DNA of 5,708 nucleotides from JAZFYD01 sp036443405 (GCA_036443405.1 JAZFYD010000246.1:1-5708), one strand, 5' to 3'; positions 1 to 5,642 are shown, counted from the stretch's first letter. Made by a program: numbers and translations. The notes: generated by a model from the sequence alone, not told the origin.

Positions 1-1
1 C

Positions 2-115
2 CGCTCCTTCGCAGACCGCTTCCGCGTAGCCACCATCGGCGACAAAACGCACGATTCTGCTGCTGATACCTCGCAGCCGGTGTCAGATCGGGCGACGATT
101 TTCGGAAAAAGTTAA
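2..115 (+). CDS. Possible C-terminal tail of a gene entering from the left edge
   Basis: An open frame enters at base 2 and ends at TAA 113-115, giving 37 residues that begin RSFADRFRVATIGDKTH and end ATIFGKS. I do not recognise the protein. The first half has mostly G or C at third codon positions and a plausible mixed composition; the second half is weaker. One minus-strand frame is also open over the same bases, so coding is not proven. If real, the gene converges on the minus-strand gene ending at 219, with the short repeat block and a GC palindrome between them. Confidence 0.35.
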   Translation, partial: RSFADRFRVATIGDKTHDSAADTSQPVSDRATIFGKS

Positions 116-131
116 CTGGCACCGTACGTTC
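108..131 (+). repeat. Possible dispersed intergenic repeat, copy A
   Basis: Bases 108-131 match 5570-5593 at 19 of 24 positions without gaps; AAAGTT and GCACCGT are shared exactly. Both copies lie at or just after the end of a plus-strand reading frame. The match is short and could be chance, but it is suggestive of a dispersed intergenic element. Confidence 0.3.
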
Positions 132-150
132 CCGTACGTTCCGTACGTTT
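122..150. repeat. Three tandem copies of CCGTACGTT
   Basis: Three near-identical units follow one another at 122-131, 132-140 and 141-150 (CCGTACGTTC, CCGTACGTT, CCGTACGTTT). Each contains the palindrome CGTACG, so the block could bind a dimeric protein repeatedly or simply be a slippage product. It begins just after the possible stop codon at 113-115 and lies in the gap between two convergent reading frames. No function is assigned. Confidence 0.7.
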
Positions 151-164
151 GCCTCTGGGTTGTT

Positions 165-176
165 AGCCGCGCGGCT
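165..176. other. Perfect 12-base palindrome AGCCGCGCGGCT
   Basis: The sequence reads the same on both strands and lies between two convergent reading frames (ends at 115 and 219). It could form part of a bidirectional transcription end, but there is no T-run on either side and no loop, so it is not called a terminator. A dyad protein-binding site is equally possible. Confidence 0.3.
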
Positions 177-218
177 GTTCCGGCGATAATCGAGGTCGAG
201 AGTGGGTCGGGCGCGGAG

Positions 219-560
219 CTATGTACCTGCCCCTGACTCGCATGAGTCTCTCGAGAGAGCAGCCACAACTGCGCCGGCCACCGTCGCCGCAATGACTGCC
301 TTGTTCAGGCCCGGGAAAACGGACGGCGCAGCGCATCCCAACGCCATCGCCGACGCGAAAGCAAACCAGCGTGGCACCACCGAGGGGATTCCTCGTTTGG
401 TCGAGTAGAGATACGCCCCAGAGATCGTGCCTGCCACCGCACCGGAGACGCGTGACGCCGTCTCCTTGTCTACGCCAAGAATACGACACGCTATGGCGAC
501 GAGAATGCCACAGCACCCGCCGAACAAGATAGCTTTGGTCAATTGCACTTTGGAGGGCAT
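219..560 (-). CDS. Small four-helix membrane protein, unknown function
   Basis: The 113-residue product is strongly hydrophobic. Likely membrane segments lie at about residues 9-27, 35-52, 62-80 and 86-103, with the small-residue-rich pattern (GAVAGTISGA, AATVAGAVVAA) of tightly packed helices. A polar loop with KETASR joins helices 1 and 2, and YSTKRG follows helix 2. I recognise no family and no catalytic motif. The ATG at 558-560 is preceded by AAGGAG, but 14 bases upstream, which is long; the GAG nearer the start is a weak alternative. The gene lies downstream of the glycosyltransferase on the same strand and may share its transcript. A longer minus-strand frame at 163-516 overlaps it but looks like a shadow, being rich in Arg, Gly and Cys. 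Confidence 0.65.
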   Translation of the reverse strand: MPSKVQLTKAILFGGCCGILVAIACRILGVDKETASRVSGAVAGTISGAYLYSTKRGIPSVVPRWFAFASAMALGCAAPSVFPGLNKAVIAATVAGAVVAALSRDSCESGAGT

Positions 561-578
561 GGCTCTTGTCCGGTCTCC

Positions 579-743
579 TTACGCAGCCTCCGTAATGTCT
601 GGCGTACTTCGCTCCACAGTGGCGTTCTTAATGGAACTGGACCCGTTGTACTGCGACGTGTCAACCGCTTTGAAGCCTTCGTCGCGCAGCCAGCGGGAGG
701 TCGCCCGCCCTACGTGCCGAGGATCTGCTCGATGACGTCGCAA
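579..743 (-). CDS. Possible 54-residue ORF or gene remnant after the glycosyltransferase
   Basis: A minus-strand frame from TTG 741-743 to TAA 579-581 encodes 54 residues, including RWLRDEGFKAVDTSQYNGSS and the tail VERSTPDITEAA. The composition looks protein-like and third positions are fairly GC-rich, unlike the arginine-rich shadow frames nearby. Its first codons overlap the end of the glycosyltransferase gene in another frame, and I see no ATG or GTG start or good ribosome site. It may therefore be the 3' remnant of an older gene. Its stop codon overlaps the AAGGAG in front of the 113-residue membrane protein (TAAGGAG), which would fit translational coupling. Product unknown. Confidence 0.3.
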   Translation of the reverse strand: MRRHRADPRHVGRATSRWLRDEGFKAVDTSQYNGSSSIKNATVERSTPDITEAA

Positions 744-1966
744 GCTGCACCCGGGCCGTCTTCGCCCCGTACCCGCTCCCCGAGAACCGTTGCCCGCGAG
801 CGCATCTCCGCGTCGCCCAGGATGTGTGCAACGTTGCGGGTCAATCGACGCACGGTAAGGCGCCTGCGGTGCAAGCTGCGTCCTACGCCGTGACGCACGA
901 CGCGAATCGCGTTGTCGAATTGATCATGCGCAAACGGCACGACGAGCTGCGGGCAGCCGACCATCAGAGCCAGCCCCGTGCTTCCGATGCCACCCGCGTG
1001 GATGACAACGGACGCGGCCTCGAACAGTCGATGCAAGGAACTGGAGCGAATCGCGAGCACGTCGCTCGGTAGCTCGCCGGACACCGCGACGCTTCCCGTC
1101 ACGAGCACCGCGCGCCGGCCGAGTTGCTGCGCGGCGGCGGCGGCCGTGTCATAGAAGTCGCCGGCCGCGCGGGCTGCCGACGACCCCAAAGAGAACACAA
1201 GGGGCGGCGGACCCGCCTCAAGAAACGCGTCCAGCCGGCTCGCATCGGCGTCGCCGCCAAAGTCGTGATCGTGGAACGGGAAACCGCAGATCGTCGTTGC
1301 CGGCGGCCAATCGGGCTGTGCGGAAGCGAAGCTCGAGGAGAACAGCGCCAGGACGCCGTCGGGAGAGAACTGGCCGTCCCACAACGGATCGAGTTTCGCG
1401 TTCAGCCCCAACTCGCGCCGGAACTCCCGAATCGGTTCTCCCCAGCTCCAGCCCGCCCGCCGGATGAGCCGCCGGAGCAGGCCGACCACACCGGGGCCGA
1501 GGATGCGCGTGCGGGCAAGCCACGGAATGGGCGAAAGCGCGGGCGGATCGTGCGCCGAGAAGAACATCATCGGCATGAGGGCAGTCGAGATCCACGGGAT
1601 GCTCCCCCGCTCACCGAGCATGTGCGCGGCGTAGGTGAGAGCATGCGACACGAGCAAGTCCGCGCCCTCGCAGACTCTCTCGATGTCCGCGTAACTCTCG
1701 CGGATGCACGGGACCAGCAGCTCGCGAACAACGAACACGGTGCCGCGCTTCGGATCCATGGCGCGCCGATACAGCTCGGGGTCCTGCAGGTCCACCGCCG
1801 GACGAAGCGCGGCGAACGTAAGGCCATGCGCCTCGACATCCGCGCGATAGACCGCCGGGCCGGCCATGACCGGGTCATGCCCCCGTTCCTTCAAGCGCAC
1901 GGCGATAGCGATGTAGGGAAAGACATCGCCGTGGGAACCGAAGGTCGCCAGCACGATGCGGGCCAT
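710..1966 (-). CDS. GT1/UGT-type glycosyltransferase
   Basis: The 418-residue product fits the GT-B fold family that includes sterol and macrolide glucosyltransferases and the rhamnosyltransferases of glycolipid synthesis. It would move a sugar from a nucleotide-sugar donor to a lipid or small-molecule acceptor in the cytoplasm or at the membrane face. The N-terminal acceptor domain opens with IVLATFGSHGDVFP (residues 4-17), the usual GS-x-GDV-x-P loop with Asp14 in the position of the catalytic acid or base. The donor domain begins near 255 with LVFSLGS, followed by HAGGIGSTGLALMVGCPQLV (323-342) and FAHDQFDNA (345-353), which match the family's donor-binding signature. Length is typical and the frame is intact. 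The acceptor cannot be told from sequence. The start is ATG 1964-1966; no strong ribosome site precedes it, but a promoter-like element lies 7 bases upstream. Confidence 0.93.
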   Translation of the reverse strand: MARIVLATFGSHGDVFPYIAIAVRLKERGHDPVMAGPAVYRADVEAHGLTFAALRPAVDLQDPELYRRAMDPKRGTVFVVRELLVPCIRESYADIERVCEGADLLVSHALTYAAHMLGERGSIPWISTALMPMMFFSAHDPPALSPIPWLARTRILGPGVVGLLRRLIRRAGWSWGEPIREFRRELGLNAKLDPLWDGQFSPDGVLALFSSSFASAQPDWPPATTICGFPFHDHDFGGDADASRLDAFLEAGPPPLVFSLGSSAARAAGDFYDTAAAAAQQLGRRAVLVTGSVAVSGELPSDVLAIRSSSLHRLFEAASVVIHAGGIGSTGLALMVGCPQLVVPFAHDQFDNAIRVVRHGVGRSLHRRRLTVRRLTRNVAHILGDAEMRSRATVLGERVRGEDGPGAACDVIEQILGT

Positions 1967-1973
1967 GGCCCCA

Positions 1974-2001
1974 AGAGTAGGAGCGTGCCCGACTCTGTCC
2001 A
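1974..2001 (-). promoter_or_regulatory. Promoter-like element for the glycosyltransferase, possibly leaderless
   Basis: On the minus strand TGGACA (1996-2001; five of six bases of TTGACA) is followed after 16 bases by TACTCT (1974-1979; fits TANNNT). The box ends 7 bases before the ATG, so transcription would begin at or next to the start codon. That agrees with the absence of a clear ribosome-binding site. The terminase remnant on the other side begins just beyond it. Confidence 0.5.
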
Positions 2002-2025
2002 GCTCTCTTCCGATGTCACGCCCGG

Positions 2026-2650
2026 ACGAACTTCAAGGCGGAGCCGCCGGGACACACCGACGAGTACGGAGCGCGCTACATGTTTGCGGACCCGGCCGGC
2101 GACGCGACGAAGGTGAAGACGGGTGATCCCGACTACTGCGCCGTCGTCGTCATCGGGCGGCGGTTTGGAGACACCGGCTGGGACGTGCTGTGCGCGGAAC
2201 GGATGCGCGGTGCGCCGTCGGCCCAAGCTCGGTTCATTGCGCGCAAGGCGGTGCAGTTCGGGGTGCGCCGTGAAGGACGAGGCGCTTGTCGAGGTGACGG
2301 AGAACGAGTTACGCGCTCTCGATGTTTCGATTCCCGTTCGGCCGGAGAAGCCGACTACGAACAAGGAGATTCGGATCATTCAGACGTTGGAGCCTGCGCT
2401 GGCGTGCGACCCGCCGCAGCTGCGGGTGTGCGGGAGTCGGTTCCCCGAGTTGCGCGATGAGGCGTTGACGTTTCCGGCGGCGACGCATGACGACTTGCTG
2501 GACGCTTTGGCGGGGGTGTTTGCGCAGGTTGGGTCAATGGTGTTGCGGCCGGTGGGTTCGGTGTCGAAGGAGCCCGTGGAGAGCCGGATTCGGGAGGGCT
2601 TGAAGGGGATTCGGGTTGAGGGAAATCCGTTTCGAGCGTTGCGGCGGTGA
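2026..2650 (+). pseudogene. Phage terminase large subunit remnant, nuclease domain only (tail copy 1)
   Basis: Frame 1 encodes a terminase-like nuclease segment, beginning about RTNFKAEPPGHTDEYGARY and running into FADPAGDATKVKTGDPDYCA (first metal-binding Asp at 2089-2091) and on to KAVQFG near 2262. The reading then continues in frame 2 from about 2265: VKDEALVEVTENELRALDV, IPVRPEKPTTNKEIRIIQTL, FPELRDEALTFPAATHDDLL (late acidic cluster at 2489-2503) and a basic tail ending NPFRALRR. In intact TerL proteins this RNase H-fold domain cuts concatemeric DNA during packaging. The ATPase domain with its Walker motifs is absent, since the fragment abuts the glycosyltransferase promoter. The frameshift around 2255-2270 and missing N-terminus make it a pseudogene. 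No portal, capsid or small-terminase gene is visible nearby. Confidence 0.8.
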
Positions 2651-2683
2651 AGCAAGCGGCGTGAACTGGTCAGCAACCGTGTG

Positions 2684-2708
2684 CGTGGTCTCCCTGGAGA
2701 CAGCCACG
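2684..2708. other. Hairpin after the terminase remnant
   Basis: GTCTCC (2688-2693) and GGAGAC (2696-2701) are perfect inverted repeats. Flanking CGTG (2684-2687) and CACG (2705-2708) can extend the stem past a 3-base bulge. It lies 34 bases after the remnant's stop codon, so it may be an old terminator, but there is no T-run. Confidence 0.4.
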
Positions 2709-2778
2709 GCGATTCGACGCGTCACAACACCAATCGACTTGCGGTCCCCACCATCCGTTTACTAAGGTGGAGATCCAC

Positions 2779-2810
2779 GTTGGGAGTTGGGATAGGGTCC
2801 GGGCCAACTC
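2779..2810. promoter_or_regulatory. Inverted and tandem repeats upstream of the membrane protein gene
   Basis: GTTGGGA occurs twice in tandem (2779-2785, 2786-2792). GAGTTGG (2784-2790) is a perfect inverted repeat of CCAACTC (2804-2810) across 13 bases. A TTGACA follows at 2814-2819, but no convincing -10 box lies at the right distance. The layout could be an operator next to a promoter for the gene at 2899; this is inference. I see no gene in the rest of 2651-2898. Confidence 0.3.
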
Positions 2811-2898
2811 ATGTTGACAACACGCGGCAGACTTGTGTTCAGCCGCGGGCATGAGCGTTGGTCCGCACTCAGCTCTAAGGACGGAAAGTTCCAAGAAC

Positions 2899-3549
2899 AT
2901 GAGTGATAGCGCGCAAATTCGACAGGGCCAGTGTCGCATCGAGGAATACAAGACTCTTGTCGGAAGGATGGACCGATTGCTCACAGAGCGTTACCAAGTA
3001 ACGGTTGGTTACGTAACACTCTTCATCGCCATGCTCGCGTTTGCGGTCAAGAGCAGCGGCGAAGTTGCACAGTACCCTTTGGTTCTGCTGATGCCCGGAC
3101 CCATCTTGGTCGGGTCGTTCATGCTCTACCGGATCGACTACAACATCAGGCTCATCTCGACATACATTGTGGTCGCTATCGAGAGGCACGAATCCGGGCT
3201 CTCATTTGAAACCGCCTTGGACAAGCGACGGCGAGAGAAAGCTACTGATGGCATCGTTCGGCAGCGGACCCGTATCGTTAGGTTTGGTCTACCCGTCATG
3301 TGCTTCATCGCCAATCTCGTCGTCGTCGCGGGGGCAATTTGGCACATGGACGCGCAGAACCGCTACTGGGCAATGGTGACGGCTGCGGTCGCCCTCCCGG
3401 CAATGTGGTTGGCGACAGTCGCGGTGATTCGACGCTCAATAAGATGCTACTCAGAAATGGCACGAAGGGAGCACGAGCGATTGTGGGAGAGGGCCCTACT
3501 TGAAGCTGGTAGCGAACACGGCAAGCCGACTAGCGGCGTTTCCGAGTAG
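2899..3549 (+). CDS. Four-helix membrane protein with cytosolic helical ends, unknown function
   Basis: The 216-residue product has a polar N-terminal helix containing CRIEEYKTLVGRMDRLLTER (12-31), membrane segments near 33-51 and 58-77, a charged middle (92-125, including ERHESGLSFETALDKRRREK), two more segments near 126-148 and 156-178, and a charged C-terminal helix. There is no enzymatic motif or signal peptide. Helix pairs flanked by charged helices loosely recall SLATT-type two-helix effector domains of bacterial defence loci, but I cannot show a match. ATG 2899 is chosen because GGAAAG lies 10 bases upstream and MSDSAQ is a natural start; the frame stays open to ATG 2851 and 2833. Two sampled lines have 29/60 GC against 40-44/60 in neighbouring genes, suggesting recent transfer. 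It stands alone between terminase tail copies 1 and 3. Confidence 0.75.
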   Translation: MSDSAQIRQGQCRIEEYKTLVGRMDRLLTERYQVTVGYVTLFIAMLAFAVKSSGEVAQYPLVLLMPGPILVGSFMLYRIDYNIRLISTYIVVAIERHESGLSFETALDKRRREKATDGIVRQRTRIVRFGLPVMCFIANLVVVAGAIWHMDAQNRYWAMVTAAVALPAMWLATVAVIRRSIRCYSEMARREHERLWERALLEAGSEHGKPTSGVSE

Positions 3550-3594
3550 TACCAGGCCGGGTGTCCGCTCCCCAAACGTACACGACGAGGCACT

Positions 3595-3725
3595 GACCTC
3601 CTTCAAGATGGCGATGTCCAACTCCTTGTCCGCGGCCAAACGCTTCAACCAAACGTTTCCTTCTCGAGTTCCTCGAGCCGGCGGGCCGGGTTGACCTGCA
3701 GGCTGCCGTACTCCCTCCGCCAGTA
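3595..3725 (-). mobile_element. IS3-family OrfA fragment with a one-base deletion
   Basis: On the minus strand one frame reads YWRREYGSLQVNPARRLEEL then EKE, and another continues VWLKRLAADKELDIAILKEV. Joined, these match the middle and end of IS3-family OrfA: the YRWRxxYG motif followed by the leucine-zipper stretch LEELEKEN-LKRLxAD-LDxxxLKEV. Restoring one A in the GAAAC at 3654-3659 (plus-strand GTTTC) makes the frame continuous. The N-terminal helix-turn-helix, OrfB with its DDE residues and the terminal inverted repeats are not visible. A coiled-coil-like stretch (IARLEERARLLEEENRVLAE, to 3792) continues upstream in the second frame; it may be an OrfA scrap or chance. The element is dead. 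Confidence 0.75.
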
Positions 3726-3786
3726 CGCGGTTTTCCTCTTCGAGGAGTCGCGCGCGCTCTTCGAGCCGCGCGATCTGGTCCAGCAC

Positions 3787-3878
3787 GGTCAATGGTGTTG
3801 CGACCGGTTGGAAAGCCGTCGAGCGAGCCGGAGGAGAGCTACATCCGACGCGGGTTGCGGGGGATCAGGCCGGTCGGT
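3787..3878 (+). pseudogene. Terminase large subunit tail remnant (tail copy 3)
   Basis: Codons from 3789 read SMVLRPVGKPSSEPEESYIR then RGLRGIRPVG. This aligns with the C-terminal tail of copy 1 (SMVLRPVGSVSKEPVESRIR) and copy 2 (SMVLRKVGSVSSEPVESHIR). At DNA level 3787-3811 matches 2532-2556 at 23 of 25 bases. The similarity stops after the RGIRPVG codons, so the final NPFRA(L/M)R segment is lost. Directly upstream lies the IS3 scrap, and GACGAGGCACTGAC at 3583-3596 resembles the DEALT codons that precede this tail in the other copies. The rest of 3550-3928 holds no gene. Confidence 0.75.
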
Positions 3879-3928
3879 TATGCAACTTGGGACGCCCGAC
3901 GCGGTTACGATTGGCTGCGGAGACCGCC

Positions 3929-5317
3929 GTGAGATCACTCCTCCCGTATGTGCTTCCGATCTTGGTGCTCGCCGGCGACGCCCGTGCCGAGACCAGCGTC
4001 GAGGTGAGTCTCGAATGGATGGTCGCCAAATCCGACCTTGTGGTGCGCGCGCGGTTCCTTCGTCGTGCGGAGATCGACGGGCGTGTTGCCGGTTTCTCGA
4101 TCTGGACCTATCGCGTCGAGGAGACGTTGCTCGGCGAGCCGCGCAAAAAGGTCGATGGGCTTCTTCGCGACTTCGACGAAGACGAGGTCGGCGACAAGGA
4201 CGCCGAATACCTGCTCTTTTTTTCCAAACACGGCCATCGCTTCAACGATCCGGTCCTTCAAGTCGCCGCCGGGAAGACACCGCTTGCGCTTCGCGGATGG
4301 ATCCGGCTCGACGCGCCCTTTCGCGAATACACGATGGCGTGCGACGTGCTCACGCAACGCGCTCCGCTGATTGCGCACGTCCGGAGCGCGGCCAAGCACA
4401 CGCGGAACGCCGTGGTGCGTCCCGCGATGCGGTGGCTGGAAGTCCCTAGCTTGGCGCCGTGCAACCGCCCGGGCAGCGTCAACTTCATGTCCGTCCCGAC
4501 GGATGATCGGCTCGTGCGCCTCGCGCAAGCCTGGTCGGTGGACGAAACGGGCGACGGCAGGCGCCGATCGGCCGCGGAGTGCTTGCAGACGGTACTCGCC
4601 CGGGCCCAAGCGATCGAGCGGATCGCGGGGATCCCGGCCGGCAAAGAGAGCGACTCGCTCGCGGATCGCCTCGCGAGGGCCGAGGCGGGAATTGCGGCCC
4701 TGAGGGAATCGATCCGGCGAGCCCACGAGGCGTGCAAGAAGAGTGACCTGCACAAGGCGCTCTATCGGTTCCGCGGCGCAATGCTCTCTCCCAGGACCGA
4801 GGCCCGGACCGCGCTGATCGAGATCTTCCGCCACGATCTCGAGACGATCGCAACCGCGGCCAGAGAAACGCTCTGGCCGGTCGAGATCGAGGGCGGGAAC
4901 GAAAGCACCGGCCGCTTTCTCGAACTCTGCGAGCGAACGAATGAGCGGGTGGCGATCAACGTGATTCGGCTACGCGCACGGCCGACCGGGGCTGTGTGGT
5001 CTCTCACCTCGATCGAAGAGCGTCTCTATTGCTTCACCAACGAGGCGACCGGAGGTGACGCGATCCATGTCGATCTCACGGTCCACTCGTTCCGCAACGA
5101 CACCTTCGCCGGCAGGACGGATCCCGTCAAACGACTCGCGTTCGGCGCCTCTGTGCTCGCAGGATTGAAACTCGAGTCGAAACACGTGCCGCGAGAGACC
5201 ATGAAGAGTTGGAGTGCCTGGTCACCTGCACATTGGCGGTCACACTCGCCACGTTGGATCGCACCGTTCCTCTTCGACGAGTTCCTGCAGGCGTTCCCAC
5301 CCTTGGAGCGCCGCTGA
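3929..5317 (+). CDS. Secreted or periplasmic protein of unknown function
   Basis: Read from GTG 3929, the 462-residue product opens with a signal peptide (VRSLLPYVLPILVLAGDARA, cleavage likely after residue 20 at ARA). GGAG at 3918-3921 precedes this GTG at good spacing; an upstream TTG (3887) would bury the signal peptide and is rejected. The mature N-terminus carries SLEWMVAKSDLVVRARF (27-43) and a beta-rich stretch with FSIWTYRVEETLLGE (56-70) and EYLLFFSK (93-100). VPTDDRLVRLAQAW (189-202) follows, then a long charged helical region (about 215-320) and a second compact region to the end. The SLEWMVAxSDLVV...YRVEETLLGE pattern recalls secreted proteins I associate with Planctomycetota, whose function is unknown. 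GC is high (44/60 in one line). It lies between terminase tails 3 and 2 in direct orientation. The last 40 or so residues, rich in Trp and Ser, could reflect a changed C-terminus. Confidence 0.85.
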   Translation: MRSLLPYVLPILVLAGDARAETSVEVSLEWMVAKSDLVVRARFLRRAEIDGRVAGFSIWTYRVEETLLGEPRKKVDGLLRDFDEDEVGDKDAEYLLFFSKHGHRFNDPVLQVAAGKTPLALRGWIRLDAPFREYTMACDVLTQRAPLIAHVRSAAKHTRNAVVRPAMRWLEVPSLAPCNRPGSVNFMSVPTDDRLVRLAQAWSVDETGDGRRRSAAECLQTVLARAQAIERIAGIPAGKESDSLADRLARAEAGIAALRESIRRAHEACKKSDLHKALYRFRGAMLSPRTEARTALIEIFRHDLETIATAARETLWPVEIEGGNESTGRFLELCERTNERVAINVIRLRARPTGAVWSLTSIEERLYCFTNEATGGDAIHVDLTVHSFRNDTFAGRTDPVKRLAFGASVLAGLKLESKHVPRETMKSWSAWSPAHWRSHSPRWIAPFLFDEFLQAFPPLERR

Positions 5318-5331
5318 ATCTCTTAGCCGTC

Positions 5332-5534
5332 CTGCGCGACGAAGCGTTGACGTTCCGGCGGCGGCGCATGACGACTTGTTGGACGCGCTGGCGGGAGTGT
5401 TTGCGCAGGTCGGGTCGATGGTGTTGCGGAAGGTGGGCTCGGTGTCGAGCGAGCCCGTGGAGAGCCACATCCGACGGGGCTTGCGGGGGATCATGCCCGA
5501 GGGGGAGAATCCGTTTCGGGCGATGAGGAACTAG
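5332..5534 (+). pseudogene. Terminase large subunit tail remnant (tail copy 2)
   Basis: The fragment reads LRDEALTF in frame 1, then after a one-base deletion (GACGTTCCGG at 5349-5358 versus GACGTTTCCGG in copy 1) continues in another frame as PAAAHDDLLDALAGVFAQVG, SMVLRKVGSVSSEPVESHIR and a tail ending NPFRAMRN, with stop TAG 5532-5534. Bases 5397-5429 match 2516-2548 at 31 of 33 positions. The late acidic cluster of the TerL nuclease (HDDLLDAL) is present, but everything before LRDEALT is missing. It starts 15 bases after the stop codon of the secreted-protein gene. Confidence 0.85.
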
Positions 5535-5569
5535 CAACGGCAGCCGCCGTGGCTTGACCGCCTAGCGAC

Positions 5570-5593
5570 AAAGTTCCCTAGCACCGTGCGCTC
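5570..5593 (+). repeat. Possible dispersed intergenic repeat, copy B
   Basis: Bases 5570-5593 match 108-131 at 19 of 24 positions (AAAGTT and GCACCGT exact). It lies 35 bases after the stop of terminase tail copy 2. The CGTACGTT tandem array seen at the left copy is not present here. Confidence 0.3.
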
Positions 5594-5636
5594 AGCGACC
5601 CGGGCTGTGGGAGGTGCGGCTGGCCATCTGAGGCCC

Positions 5637-5642
5637 TATGAT
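5637..5642 (+). promoter_or_regulatory. TATGAT -10-like box six bases before an ATG
   Basis: TATGAT differs from the consensus TATAAT at one base and ends six bases before the ATG at 5649, so transcription would start at or beside the start codon. No good -35 box and no ribosome-binding site are visible, which fits a leaderless mRNA. Confidence 0.45.

Noticed and set aside
122..150. CRISPR array or replication iterons
   Set aside because: The units are 9-10 bases with no spacers, and there is no nearby replication initiator gene or AT-rich region.
1124..2116. 330-residue plus-strand open frame
   Set aside because: It lies almost wholly opposite the glycosyltransferase gene, is rich in Arg and Gly and shows no motif. 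It is a GC-driven antisense shadow.
2123..2264. N-terminal part of the frame-2 ORF over the terminase remnant
   Set aside because: The real terminase reading is in frame 1 here (FADPAG...DPDYCAVVV); frame 2 only becomes meaningful after the frameshift near 2265.
2026..2650. Active prophage or functional terminase
   Set aside because: The ATPase domain is missing, there is a frameshift, and no portal, capsid or integrase gene is in view.
3887..3928. TTG start at 3887 for the secreted protein
   Set aside because: It would place 14 residues before the signal peptide, and the GGAG at 3918-3921 points to GTG 3929.
3691..4449. 252-residue plus-strand open frame across tail copy 3 and the start of the secreted gene
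   Set aside because: It crosses two unrelated coding pieces in the wrong frame for both and is rich in Arg and Ser.
3935..4834. 299-residue minus-strand open frame
   Set aside because: It is antisense to the secreted-protein gene, with arginine-rich shadow composition and no family pattern; the plus-strand frame has a signal peptide and ribosome site.
5214..5354. N-terminal part of the ORF ending at 5534
   Set aside because: Before the one-base deletion near 5353 this frame is His/Ser/Arg-rich and overlaps the end of the secreted-protein gene; only the later part is terminase-like.
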